Shown one piece after another: positions 1 through 8,929 of a stretch of DNA of 64,000 bases (its first letter is position 1; each line of letters opens with the position of its first letter). The stretch is taken from contig DKFP01000014.1 of the NCBI GenBank assembly GCA_002452405.1, positions 186,001-250,000 of the forward strand, read 5' to 3'. The DNA comes from Deferribacteraceae bacterium UBA6793. Its GTDB lineage: Bacteria; Chrysiogenota; Deferribacteres; Deferribacterales; Geovibrionaceae. Below the pieces are notes generated by a model, which was not told the DNA's origin, ran no database searches, and saw nothing but the letters and a program-made list of their open reading frames with translations. The position numbers and the translations under genes are program-made.

Positions 1-1
1 A

Positions 2-544
2 CAATACGGCGGTTTCTCAGGAAAAATGCTGAAGACGGCTTTTTCCACCGGCACAAAGACTTTCAGGACCGTGCCGAACATGCTGCGCGGCATACTTATA
101 GAGGGCGCTGCATCCGGCGGACTTGTCATGGCGGAAACGTCCGTTGACGACTGCACAGGTGAAATGATGGGACATCTCTTCGGCAGGCTGAAGGGGCTGT
201 CCAGAGACATCACTATCACTCAGACCATCGGCAAAAAGAACAGACCTGTCTTTCTTCTGAACGTACTCTGTGAAAAGGAGAACCTTGAAGCTGTGGCGCG
301 CGTGCTGTTTGCTGAAACTTCAACAGCGGGACTGAGGCATTATCCCGTTGACAGGATTATCATGGAGAGGCGGATGGAGTGCGCCGATGTGCGCGGGGTC
401 AGAGTTGGTGTGAAGGTGCTGGAATATAAAGACATAATAAAATACAGCCCCGAATGGGACGATTGTGTTTCAGCGGGCGAAAAGCTGAATATGCCCGCCT
501 CAGAGGTGTACGCAGCGGCTAAAGCAGCTTTTTACCGCTCCTGA
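2..544 (+). CDS. larC: LarC nickel-insertion protein, C-terminal part (partial at left edge)
   Basis: This is the C-terminal ~180 residues of LarC, which inserts nickel into the pyridinium-dithiocarboxylate mononucleotide to make the nickel-pincer cofactor of lactate racemase-type enzymes. The reading frame is open to the first base of the window, so the ATG at 26 is probably internal and the gene starts upstream. The part seen contains the family's D-D-x-T-G-E-M-M segment, the KKNRP-x-FLLNVLC strand and the REM/ERR-type tail. Its stop overlaps the 3' end of the convergent GGDEF-EAL gene by 26 bp. Family assignment is by recognition of these motifs; no other lar gene is visible here, so the client enzyme is unknown. 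Confidence 0.82.
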   Translation, partial: QYGGFSGKMLKTAFSTGTKTFRTVPNMLRGILIEGAASGGLVMAETSVDDCTGEMMGHLFGRLKGLSRDITITQTIGKKNRPVFLLNVLCEKENLEAVARVLFAETSTAGLRHYPVDRIIMERRMECADVRGVRVGVKVLEYKDIIKYSPEWDDCVSAGEKLNMPASEVYAAAKAAFYRS

Positions 545-3038
545 GAAGAGCTATGAACTCGCTGAAAGTCAGCGGTTTGCTGAAAAAGAAACCCTGAATA
601 CCGTCGCATCCATGTTCCCGGCAGAAATCAAGCTGCGCCTGGGTCTCCACCCCTTCCGCAATCACGTGTAGGTTCAACCCTTTTGCCAGATTGATGATAG
701 CCGTTGAGATGGCAATATCGTCCGTGTCTTCGGGTATATCTTTTATGAATTGTCTGTCGACTTTCAGGATATTTATCGGAAACAGTTTCAGATAGCTTAA
801 CGAGGAGTATCCTGTGCCGAAATCGTCTATGGAAATCTTTATGCCCTGCTGAACAAGATGCGCAAGGGCTATAATGGTGGTCTGGATGTCCTCCATCATT
901 GTGTTCTCTGTTATCTCAAGCCCCAGAAGTTCTGGTTTTATCCCCGTTTCCTTAACGATGCCGCATACGGTATCTATGAGATTTTCGTCGCGGAACTGTC
1001 TTGCGGACAGGTTAACGGCTATGTCTATATCTTTAAATCCAAGTTTATGCCATTTAACGGCGTCTCCGCAGGCTTTTGAAAGAACAAATTTACCTATTGG
1101 AATAATGTGTCCCGTTTCTTCCGCAACGGGGATGAACTCCTGCGGGGAGATTATATTTCCGCCTCTGTTCCAGCGGATAAGTGCCTCCGCTCCGCATATC
1201 ATGCCGGTTTCGAGGCTTACTTTTGGCTGGTAGACAACATCGAACTCTCCTGACATCACAGCCTTACGCAGTTCGCGTTCCATGCTGACGCGGGTCTGAA
1301 CCTTTTCATTCATGTTTTTTGTGAAGAGCTGATACCCGTTTTTGCCTGTCTCCTTGACACGGTACATGGCGAGGTCGGCGTTTTTCACCATGGTGAGAAC
1401 GTCCTCGCCGTCGTCCGGATAGATAGTTATTCCAAGACTGGCGTTTATAAAAAACTCGTTTCCGTTTATGTTGATGGGTTTTGCAAACTCTGTAAGTATG
1501 CGTCGTGACGTATCCACAGCGTTGGATTCTGTGAGGATGTCCTGAAGGATGAGCATGAACTCGTCGCCGCCAAGACGTGCCACGGTGTCTTCCGTACGGA
1601 CGCATTTTTTAAGGGTTTCTGCGACCCGCTGCAAAAGGATATCGCCGACATAGTGTCCCAGCGTGTCGTTCACGTTTTTGAAGTTGTCCAGGTCGATAAA
1701 GATAACTGCTACTTTCTGGCTGTGGCGTTTCGCGAAAGCTATTGCCATTTCCAGACGGTCGTTGAAAAGCTGTCTGTTGGGCAGTCCTGTCAGGGTGTCG
1801 TGGTTTGCCTGATATTTTAGCTTCTCTTCGCCCTGTTTTACCTCGGAGATATCATGGAAAACAGCTACGAAATGGGTTATGTTGCCCAGCTCGTCCTTAA
1901 TGGCGTTGATTGAGAGCCACTCCGGATAGGCGTCGCCGTTTTTCCGTCTGTTCCATATTTCTCCCGACCAGTTGCCTTTCTTTATGAGGCTATGCCACAT
2001 ATCCTGATAAAACTGTTCGTCGTGTTTTTCGGATTTCAGTATTCGCGGTGTTTTGCCTATCGCTTCTTCAGGAGTAAATCCGGTTATCTGAGTGAAAGCG
2101 GGATTAACCTGTAATATTGTTCCGAAACAGTCAGTTATGGTGATTCCTTCGATGGTGTTTTCTATTACGCTTGCTGCAAGCAGAAGCTGACGTTCTTTTT
2201 CTATGCGTTCGTCTATCTCTTTCATAAGCTGGCGGTTAGCTTCGTTCAGTTCGTTTGTGCGCTTTTCCACCAGAGATTCAAGGTGTTTTCTGTATTTGAC
2301 CAGCTCGTCTTCGTATTTTTTCCTCTCCGTAACATCGGTTATGGAGCAGATGAAGCCCTTTATACGGTGTTTGCTGTCGCGGATATAGTCCCATGCCAGC
2401 TCTACATAAACAGTTTCGCCGTTTTTTTTCAGGTGTCTGTGTGTAAACCTTGTCGGGAGAGCCTCGCTTATGGCTGCCATGCGGAAGTTGTCCATAACGA
2501 ACCCGCCGCTGTGCTCTTCAAGGAGTATTGAGAGGCTTTGTCCACGCAGTTCGTCCGCTGTGTAGCCGTATATTTCCTGAATCGCCTTGTTTGCTGAGAT
2601 TATGTGACATTCCGTATCCATCTCTATCATTCCGCCGGGCATGGTTGAAAGGATGGTCTCCAGACGGGCGGAAACTTCCGAGCTGCCTGAGTTGTCGCTC
2701 ATATATCCTGCGATACAGTCCGGAGTTATGCTGAAAAAAGCCTGAACGCTGATGGTTTTGCCGGAACCGCAGATTATGCGGAAGTCGGACTCGAAGCAGG
2801 AGGTTTCTCCATCCTGAACTTTTTCGTCCAGAGTGGCAAGTGTTGAAAAACGGTCGTCACGGAAAACTATATCGGTGAAGCAGAGTCCTTCCTCTATATC
2901 ATTTTCAGAGTATCCGATTATATCTTTTGAGTTTTGGGACAGCCATGCAAAAGGGTATCCGGTTTCAGGTTTAAGCCTGAAAAAAATGATATTTCCTTTA
3001 CTCAGAAGATCTGCGAGACATTCACCCGTGTTTATCAT
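519..3038 (-). CDS. PAS-PAS-PAS-GGDEF-EAL c-di-GMP turnover protein
   Basis: A soluble 839-residue protein with three PAS-like regions (about 10-115, 125-240, 285-405), a coiled coil between the second and third, a GGDEF domain (about 410-575) and an EAL domain (about 585-835). The GGDEF site is intact (residues 490-494) and is preceded by an RTED inhibitory site at 481-484, so diguanylate cyclase activity is possible. The EAL site (618-620), the DDFGTGYSSL loop and the later QGFFFSKP segment are also present, so phosphodiesterase activity is possible too. No membrane segment is seen. The ATG has an AGGA about 8 nt upstream. It is the last gene of the chemosensory operon, 51 bp after the REC-Hpt gene, which suggests that c-di-GMP is an output or modulator of the array. 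Confidence 0.93.
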   Translation of the reverse strand: MINTGECLADLLSKGNIIFFRLKPETGYPFAWLSQNSKDIIGYSENDIEEGLCFTDIVFRDDRFSTLATLDEKVQDGETSCFESDFRIICGSGKTISVQAFFSITPDCIAGYMSDNSGSSEVSARLETILSTMPGGMIEMDTECHIISANKAIQEIYGYTADELRGQSLSILLEEHSGGFVMDNFRMAAISEALPTRFTHRHLKKNGETVYVELAWDYIRDSKHRIKGFICSITDVTERKKYEDELVKYRKHLESLVEKRTNELNEANRQLMKEIDERIEKERQLLLAASVIENTIEGITITDCFGTILQVNPAFTQITGFTPEEAIGKTPRILKSEKHDEQFYQDMWHSLIKKGNWSGEIWNRRKNGDAYPEWLSINAIKDELGNITHFVAVFHDISEVKQGEEKLKYQANHDTLTGLPNRQLFNDRLEMAIAFAKRHSQKVAVIFIDLDNFKNVNDTLGHYVGDILLQRVAETLKKCVRTEDTVARLGGDEFMLILQDILTESNAVDTSRRILTEFAKPININGNEFFINASLGITIYPDDGEDVLTMVKNADLAMYRVKETGKNGYQLFTKNMNEKVQTRVSMERELRKAVMSGEFDVVYQPKVSLETGMICGAEALIRWNRGGNIISPQEFIPVAEETGHIIPIGKFVLSKACGDAVKWHKLGFKDIDIAVNLSARQFRDENLIDTVCGIVKETGIKPELLGLEITENTMMEDIQTTIIALAHLVQQGIKISIDDFGTGYSSLSYLKLFPINILKVDRQFIKDIPEDTDDIAISTAIINLAKGLNLHVIAEGVETQAQLDFCREHGCDGIQGFFFSKPLTFSEFIALLRSGKKLL

Positions 3039-3089
3039 GATAGTTTCCTAATTATAATCTAACAGAAAGGTTCTGCTGCCGCAAGTCGG

Positions 3090-3776
3090 TCAGTATGTGA
3101 ATAATGCCCGAAATTTACTGTAACAGCAGATTATTTGGATGAGCAAAAGTTTAATTTTATTAATATCGGATTTTTCGGAGGTCTGCATGGCGGCGCAAAG
3201 CTCCTGCATCCGCAGAACCATCATGCCGGCTGCTGCGCCCTTCATCTTGTGGGCGACGTGGGTTATTATCTCTTTATCACCTGCAAAAACGGAATCTCTG
3301 AGGTTTAATATCTCCTCATCCATAACGGAGAAGAACTCCTCCATGAGCAAAAGCATTGTTTCTTTGTCCAGCCCTATTATTTCCGAAACATGCGTAATGT
3401 CGTATTCAATCTTTCTCTCACATTCTGCGACGGCAAAGATAAATTGCTGTATATCATCGCTCATAAATGGTTTGGAGAGGGAATAGTCGAAGAGTGGTGA
3501 ATTTGAAAAGTCGCTGTCTGCGGAGATACATACAAGAACCGGCGGTTTTTCGTTTCTGTCCGAAAAATCAGCTCTTATCTTTTCCGCACATTCTGGTCCC
3601 TGCATGAAAGGCATATTAATGTCCAGAAGAACAGCGTCGAAATTTCGGGTCAACGCCATTTCAAGCGCCTCCTGCCCGTTCTCTGCCAGTGAACAATCAG
3701 CCCCCAGCTTTTGCATCAGCTTTGAAAGCAGTGTCCTGTTCAGTTTGTCGTCGTCGGCTATGAGCAGTTTCGGCAT
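3090..3776 (-). CDS. REC-Hpt phosphorelay protein
   Basis: 228 residues: an N-terminal receiver domain (acidic D8-D9-D10, phosphoacceptor D52 in LLDINMP, S85, K102) and a C-terminal histidine phosphotransfer domain with H176 in the HKMKG motif. It can therefore both accept a phosphoryl group on Asp and carry one on His, making it a phosphorelay hub or phosphate sink for the neighbouring CheA. Its ATG overlaps the stop of the preceding MCP-like gene by one base, which indicates translational coupling. No output domain is present. The C-terminal tail beyond the Hpt helices is short and slightly unusual (ICCYSKFRALFTY). Confidence 0.88.
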   Translation of the reverse strand: MPKLLIADDDKLNRTLLSKLMQKLGADCSLAENGQEALEMALTRNFDAVLLDINMPFMQGPECAEKIRADFSDRNEKPPVLVCISADSDFSNSPLFDYSLSKPFMSDDIQQFIFAVAECERKIEYDITHVSEIIGLDKETMLLLMEEFFSVMDEEILNLRDSVFAGDKEIITHVAHKMKGAAAGMMVLRMQELCAAMQTSEKSDINKIKLLLIQIICCYSKFRALFTY

Positions 3777-5248
3777 CAGAAGAACTCGATGCTTGACTGT
3801 TCGTCCTCTGTGGCGAGGATGTCTTTAAGCTCGGAATCGTTCCTGCCTCTGGTGAAGTCGTCATCGGAAAGAATATTATCGGTGAGCCTGCTGTTGAATT
3901 TTTCAAATTCTTCCTGAACATTGTCAAGGAACTCTCCGAAGAGTTCTATGAGCTTTTCAGTATTGGAATCGAAAAAGGTCATGTACTTGTCTCCGGTGAA
4001 TACTGTTCGGAACTGGGTGAGGTGTTCTTCCAGTTCATAAGTATTTTTCAGCATCTGGTCTCTGTCTGTGGACGTTGAGGAGCTGCATACCGATCTGAGG
4101 TGTGCGCCCGCTTCTTTGAATGTGGAGCTGAAATCTTTTTGAAGGTTCTGCCACAGGGTTATGTTCGCGTGGAGCTTTGCTATCAGCGTCTGTAGTTCCT
4201 GTTCGGTACTGAGCATTGAGGAGACGACGCTTCTCAGGTCTTCGTCGTTTATGCGGGCAACCTCAATTGCTGTGACCACCACAAGGTTTTTGAAAGTTTT
4301 TGACTGTTTCCCAAGCCCGATGACCCGCATGGTCGCCTGGTTTATGGCTGTCTGCGACTGAGTTGTTTTTGCTTGCAGGTCGTTTATGGTGCCGCATATG
4401 GTGCTTGATACCTTGTGCACCCGCATAAGCTCTTCGCGCAGTATATTGGTTTTGCCTACGATGTTTTGCAGGTCTGTATTGAATGAGTAGAGGAAGTCTT
4501 TCATAACCTCTTTAATGCTGTATAGTTTGTTTTGCAGCTCGGATTTTATAAAATCAAGCTTTGCCATCGCTTTTTCGTATACGCCGAAAACTTTCCCTGC
4601 TTCGTATGCGTTTTCAAATTTGTTCTGTCCCATGGCTTCTTTGATTATCTCAAGCTCCTGTGAGAAGATATCGTGAAACTGGGAGTGCTCTATCAGAACA
4701 GAAACGTCTGATGTGATGACGATATTGTCAGTGTCATCAAGTTTGAGAAATTCGGCGCTGCTGTTGATGTCGCTGTTGATGATATTTTCCGCAATGTACC
4801 GAAACTTTTCATAAACTGCCGCAAAATCTTTGGTTATTTCGTCCAGAAGGGATTTGACAGTTGTGGAATATTTTTTGATTTCCTTGCTGATGTGGGTGAT
4901 GGTCGAACCTTTGTCACCCAGCGCCATCGTGCGGCAGATGGTGTTGTACGACAGAAGTTCGAGTTCATCCGTTATGGAGAGAAAGGTGCCGGTGGCTTCG
5001 TTAAGCTCCTCACGCATCTTTTCCATGTTCAGGTTTTCTATTTTTCTGTTTATATTTTCGGAAATATGCCGGACTATCTCGTCCGTGTTGCCGACAAAAC
5101 TGTGGGAATCGCTCTGAATCTTCTCTCCGACATTGAGCATTGCGGCAAAGCTCTCGCTGCGGTGCTCGATTATCTCGTTGATAATCCCGACGATTTGATA
5201 GAAACAGCCGTCAATTTCACCTTTCAGTTTGTCGTATGCATTACTCAT
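3776..5248 (-). CDS. MCP-like coiled-coil protein with degenerate hairpin tips and a CheZ-like DxxxQ motif
   Basis: A soluble, almost entirely helical 490-residue protein. Two stretches resemble worn-out chemoreceptor hairpin tips: residues ~93-127 (ELLSYNTICRTMALGDKGS, compare NLLALNAAIEAARAGEQGR) and ~316-345 (FKNLVVVTAIEVARINDEDL). Between them, residues 189-205 contain FHDIFSQELEIIK, which matches the CheZ phosphatase signature FQDLTGQxIxK with D193 and Q197 in the DxxxQ spacing. There is no sensor domain or membrane segment. It lies between the lone receiver gene (8-bp overlap) and the REC-Hpt gene (1-bp overlap), where a phosphatase or adaptor acting on receivers would make sense. The family is not one I can name; function is inferred from motifs only. 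Confidence 0.7.
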   Translation of the reverse strand: MSNAYDKLKGEIDGCFYQIVGIINEIIEHRSESFAAMLNVGEKIQSDSHSFVGNTDEIVRHISENINRKIENLNMEKMREELNEATGTFLSITDELELLSYNTICRTMALGDKGSTITHISKEIKKYSTTVKSLLDEITKDFAAVYEKFRYIAENIINSDINSSAEFLKLDDTDNIVITSDVSVLIEHSQFHDIFSQELEIIKEAMGQNKFENAYEAGKVFGVYEKAMAKLDFIKSELQNKLYSIKEVMKDFLYSFNTDLQNIVGKTNILREELMRVHKVSSTICGTINDLQAKTTQSQTAINQATMRVIGLGKQSKTFKNLVVVTAIEVARINDEDLRSVVSSMLSTEQELQTLIAKLHANITLWQNLQKDFSSTFKEAGAHLRSVCSSSTSTDRDQMLKNTYELEEHLTQFRTVFTGDKYMTFFDSNTEKLIELFGEFLDNVQEEFEKFNSRLTDNILSDDDFTRGRNDSELKDILATEDEQSSIEFF

Positions 5249-5609
5249 ATTTTTTCAGTGTCTCCGCCAGAAGGGTTTCCGTGACAGGTTTAAAGATAAT
5301 CCCGTCAAAACCTGCCCCGTCCAGATGGCTTTTTTCGGCGACGTCCGCCGTAAGCGCTATGTATTTTGTGTGTGTCCATTTGTTTTCTTCTTTCAGCATT
5401 TTCAGGATATCAACACCCGTCACTCCGGGTTCCAGCCTGAAATCCACAAAAGCCACGTCCGGTTCTTTCATGGTGCGCAGTCCGCTTTTAAGTGCACTGA
5501 CCGATTCCGCGGTCTGCACAGTGTGTTTCAGTTTTTCAAGTAATATCCTGCACATTTTTAGGTGCAGTGTATTGTCGTCCACAATAAGTACGTTCATAAG
5601 ACCCGCCAT
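5241..5609 (-). CDS. Stand-alone receiver (CheY-like) protein
   Basis: 122 residues consisting only of a receiver domain: acidic pair D11-D12, phosphoacceptor D56 in FVDFRLEPG, T87 and K107 are all present, so phosphorylation should be possible. The start ATG shares its A with the TAA stop of cheA (TAATG), so translation is coupled to the kinase. A second ATG four codons in is also possible. It is the third lone receiver in this operon and the most divergent from classical CheY around the phosphorylation loop. Confidence 0.88.
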   Translation of the reverse strand: MAGLMNVLIVDDNTLHLKMCRILLEKLKHTVQTAESVSALKSGLRTMKEPDVAFVDFRLEPGVTGVDILKMLKEENKWTHTKYIALTADVAEKSHLDGAGFDGIIFKPVTETLLAETLKKYE

Positions 5610-8545
5610 TATAATAATTTATTGACGTTCAGAACAAGAACTGCCTGCCCGTCACCAAGTATTGTCACTCCGCCGATATAGTTGAGGTGGGCAAAGTATT
5701 CCGGAACTGGCTTAATGGCTATGTCCATTCTGTTTAGCAGTTCGTCAACAATTATACCCGTTTTGCCCTCGTCTGTAACCGTTATAACAATATTCACCTC
5801 ATCCGCAAGGTCTTTTTCCCTATCGCCCAGCAGTTTCGAAAGATGCACAAGCGGGAGCACGTTGCCTCTATAGTAGATACCGTTGCCGAAATGGAGATCT
5901 TTGACCTGTTCTTTGGCAACTTTTATGGTCTCCGCTACGTTCTCAATGGGGAAAGCGTAATGCTCATTCGGCTGCATCCGCACAAGAAGTGATGTGGACA
6001 TTCCTATGGTTACGGGTATCTTCATCACAACCCTTGAACCGTCGCCAACGGACGACTGCACGTCTATGGTTCCGCCTACGCTGGTTATAGAGCTTTTAAC
6101 AACGTCCATTCCCACACCGCGTCCGGAGATGTCTGTCACCTGTTCCGCAGTGGAGAAACCCGGAGCAAGGATAAACTGTATTATCTCGTTGTCGGTGAGA
6201 ACAGCGTCCTCGGAAGCCAGTCCCTTCTGTATCGCCTTCGCCAGAATTTTTTTCGGGTCTATGCCGCGTCCGTCGTCGATAACCTCTATATAAACGAAAC
6301 TGCCTTCGTTATAGGCTTTAAGGATAAGGTGTCCCTCTTCCAGCTTAGAAGCGCGTGCTCTGTCCTCCGGCGGTTCGATGCCGTGGTCGCACGAGTTGCG
6401 GACAAGGTGCACCAGCGGGTCGGAAAGAATATCTGCTATCTTTTTGTCTATCTCTGTGTCCTCGCCTATGATGCGAAGGTCAATCTGTTTGCTCTGTTTT
6501 CTTGCTATATCCCTGACAACACGGGGAAACTTGTTGAATATCTGTTTTATGGGCACCATCCTGAGAGACATTATGTCCCTCTGGAGATCCTGAGATATGC
6601 GGGAGATGAGGTTCGAGTTGTCCTTGAAGTCTTTGATAAGGCTTGTGGGCAGGTCAAATTCACGTATAAGCCGCTGCATCATGTATTCGTAAGCGTTTTT
6701 TGCCACCACGAGCTCGCCTATTGTGTTTGTAAATTTATCTATTTTTTCCTGATCCACCTTCATGGACTGAGAGTATTTCTCTTTGGAGGAATCGCCTTTC
6801 TCTTCCTGTTCTTCTTTTGTCAGAGCGGATGCAAGGGAGACACTGTCGCTGTCTGCGGCTGCACCGGTTGCCTTCATGATAACCTGTTTTTTCAGAGCGA
6901 TTTCAAGGTCTCTCTGTTCCAGCTTGCCCTGATCCACAAGTATCTCGCCTATCTTTTTCTGCTGTGCTTTTGCTGCTTCTATCTCTTTAACGGTTACTTT
7001 GCCTGATTCCACCAGAAGTTCGCCAAGTTTTTTGGCCGGTGATTTCAGAATTTTTATATAGTTTTCTATTTCAGCAAGTTCTGTTGCGAAGTCCGCACCC
7101 GAACCGGCTTTGTTTGCGAACCGCTGAGCCATCTCCATTAGGTCGGTGAAACCGATAAATTTTGCGGCGTTGGAAAAACCCATTGCTGCGCGTTTAAGCA
7201 TACCGGAATTGTTTCCGTCCGCCTTTGCAAGCCCGATTATCTCAAAGAACTGATCCACCTGAGAAAGGAATATCTTGATATCGCCTGTGACTGTCGGCAC
7301 CTTCTCTTCAAGTGTCAGCATTGATTCCTGAAGGTTTTGAAGCTGTTTATACGTTTTCGGAAGTTCCGGAGTCGCTTTGTTCAGAAGAGCTTTGACCAGA
7401 GCCTTCACATCGGAGATTACGTTCAGTATGAATTCCGCAGCTTTTCTGTCGAACACGATTGCGCCGGAGCGCACCTTGTCCAGCATATTTTCGACCAGGT
7501 GTGCGTATTTCTCAAGGAAGGTGAAACCTACGTATCCGCAGTCACCTTTGATATTGTGAAAAACGCGGAAGATGTTATCAACTGCGTCTTTGGTTCCTTC
7601 GCCTGTTTTTTCTATCTCAATGAGGAAATTTTCGATTGATTCGAAATAATCCTCTATGCCGCTGGCAAGTTCCGCCAGCATCTCATACTGTATGCCTGCG
7701 GTGTCCACTTTTTCGACATCCAGCTCCTCTTCGGTAAACTCTTCGTCCGAAACTATTGCGGGTTGCTGAGTTTCTTCGGCTTTTTTCTGCTCCAGAGAAA
7801 TTTCGGTGACAGTCATAAGGTCCGGATCGAAAGCGAGGTCGGATATTTCCTCCACTGAGGCGTCGCTGATAATGTAAATTTCAGGGTGCAGATATAGTTT
7901 ATATGGTTCGAGCGAGGACAGTTCAGGCATGGAGACGCTTGTCACCGCAAGGTAATATTCGGATATGTCTTCAAGGTTAGCAAGAAGCGTACGCGGGTCG
8001 TACCCGTTTTCCAGCATATCGTCTGTGAAGTTCATTTTGATGTGATATGCCTTTCCGAAACCGGGATCGTGTTGTTTCAGAAGTTGCGCGACATCTTCCG
8101 TAGTCTGCGTCAGCCCGGCTGCCGGCGCTTTTTCAGCTGCCTTAACCGGAGCGTCCTTTTTCATATTGTTTGCAGCGCCGAACAGCGTGATTATGTCAGT
8201 GAGGTCACGGTCATATTCCCTTTTTTCCCGTGCGTATTCGATCATTTCGAACAGGATGTCCACACCTTTCAGCAGCAGATCGGTGATGTCCGCGTCGATG
8301 GTGATGTCCCCGTTTCTCAGTTTGTCCAGAAGCGATTCGAGGTGGTGTGAAAATTCGGACATATTGTCGAATCCGAACCCGCCTGCGCTCCCTTTTATAG
8401 TGTGGATATTGCGGAAAACGGCGTTAAAAAGCTCTGTGTTTCCGTCTGATTCCGCTTTAAGGATGCTCTCGTTGGCGCTCTCAAGAAGGTCAGCTGCCTC
8501 CTCAAGAAACTCCATCCTGAATTTTTCCATATCGATCTGAGTCAT
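5609..8545 (-). CDS. cheA: CheA-type histidine kinase with multiple Hpt domains and a GspE-N/MshEN-like insert
   Basis: A long (978 aa) chemotaxis kinase. Order: Hpt1 with H48 (HTIKGSAGGFGF); a linker with a possible P2-like region (~165-250); Hpt2 with H330 (HNIKGDCGYVGF); a third Hpt-like helical region (~425-500) in which the His position is Met455; tandem 24-residue motifs at ~507-555 of the form KLGELL...G.......; dimerisation domain (~595-670); ATPase domain with HLVRNSCDHGIE, DDGRG and GFSTAEQVTDISGRGVGMDV; and a C-terminal CheW-like domain. Typical CheA has one Hpt and about 650-750 residues. It is followed by a coupled receiver gene and preceded by cheY and cheR. Confidence 0.96.
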   Translation of the reverse strand: MTQIDMEKFRMEFLEEAADLLESANESILKAESDGNTELFNAVFRNIHTIKGSAGGFGFDNMSEFSHHLESLLDKLRNGDITIDADITDLLLKGVDILFEMIEYAREKREYDRDLTDIITLFGAANNMKKDAPVKAAEKAPAAGLTQTTEDVAQLLKQHDPGFGKAYHIKMNFTDDMLENGYDPRTLLANLEDISEYYLAVTSVSMPELSSLEPYKLYLHPEIYIISDASVEEISDLAFDPDLMTVTEISLEQKKAEETQQPAIVSDEEFTEEELDVEKVDTAGIQYEMLAELASGIEDYFESIENFLIEIEKTGEGTKDAVDNIFRVFHNIKGDCGYVGFTFLEKYAHLVENMLDKVRSGAIVFDRKAAEFILNVISDVKALVKALLNKATPELPKTYKQLQNLQESMLTLEEKVPTVTGDIKIFLSQVDQFFEIIGLAKADGNNSGMLKRAAMGFSNAAKFIGFTDLMEMAQRFANKAGSGADFATELAEIENYIKILKSPAKKLGELLVESGKVTVKEIEAAKAQQKKIGEILVDQGKLEQRDLEIALKKQVIMKATGAAADSDSVSLASALTKEEQEEKGDSSKEKYSQSMKVDQEKIDKFTNTIGELVVAKNAYEYMMQRLIREFDLPTSLIKDFKDNSNLISRISQDLQRDIMSLRMVPIKQIFNKFPRVVRDIARKQSKQIDLRIIGEDTEIDKKIADILSDPLVHLVRNSCDHGIEPPEDRARASKLEEGHLILKAYNEGSFVYIEVIDDGRGIDPKKILAKAIQKGLASEDAVLTDNEIIQFILAPGFSTAEQVTDISGRGVGMDVVKSSITSVGGTIDVQSSVGDGSRVVMKIPVTIGMSTSLLVRMQPNEHYAFPIENVAETIKVAKEQVKDLHFGNGIYYRGNVLPLVHLSKLLGDREKDLADEVNIVITVTDEGKTGIIVDELLNRMDIAIKPVPEYFAHLNYIGGVTILGDGQAVLVLNVNKLL

Positions 8546-8561
8546 ATTTCCGCTCCGGTAA

Positions 8562-8927
8562 TCAACTGATGCCCAGCAGCATCTTGATGTTAAGTATCAG
8601 GTCGTCAGGCTTAACGGGTTTTGTTATGTACAGGTTTGCGCCGGATTCGTATCCCTTTTTACGGTTTTCCAGCTCCTCCTGAGTTGTTATTATGATAATA
8701 GGGGTTTCTTTTCCCGTTTTTCTATATTCTTTGATGAAAGTGATGCCGTCCATGCGGGGCATGTTAAGGTCGCACAGCATAAGGGCATAGTTGGTCTGCA
8801 CAGCTTTTTCAAGGGCGTCCATTCCGTCAATGGCACCGTCCGCCTCAAACCCCGAAGACTTCAGAATGTTGCTGTGGAAATGCCGAACCATGTCCGAGTC
8901 GTCGATAACCAATACCTTAATAGCCAT
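8562..8927 (-). CDS. CheY-like response regulator
   Basis: 121-residue single receiver domain with D9-D10, phosphoacceptor D53 in CDLNMPRMDG, T81 and K103 all in place. It has no output domain and should act as a diffusible phospho-signal from the adjacent CheA. It sits 16 bp upstream of cheA and 2 bp after cheR, in the middle of the chemosensory operon. The operon encodes a second close CheY (10848-11210), so the two may have split roles as output and phosphate sink. Confidence 0.93.
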   Translation of the reverse strand: MAIKVLVIDDSDMVRHFHSNILKSSGFEADGAIDGMDALEKAVQTNYALMLCDLNMPRMDGITFIKEYRKTGKETPIIIITTQEELENRKKGYESGANLYITKPVKPDDLILNIKMLLGIS

Positions 8928-8929
8928 AA

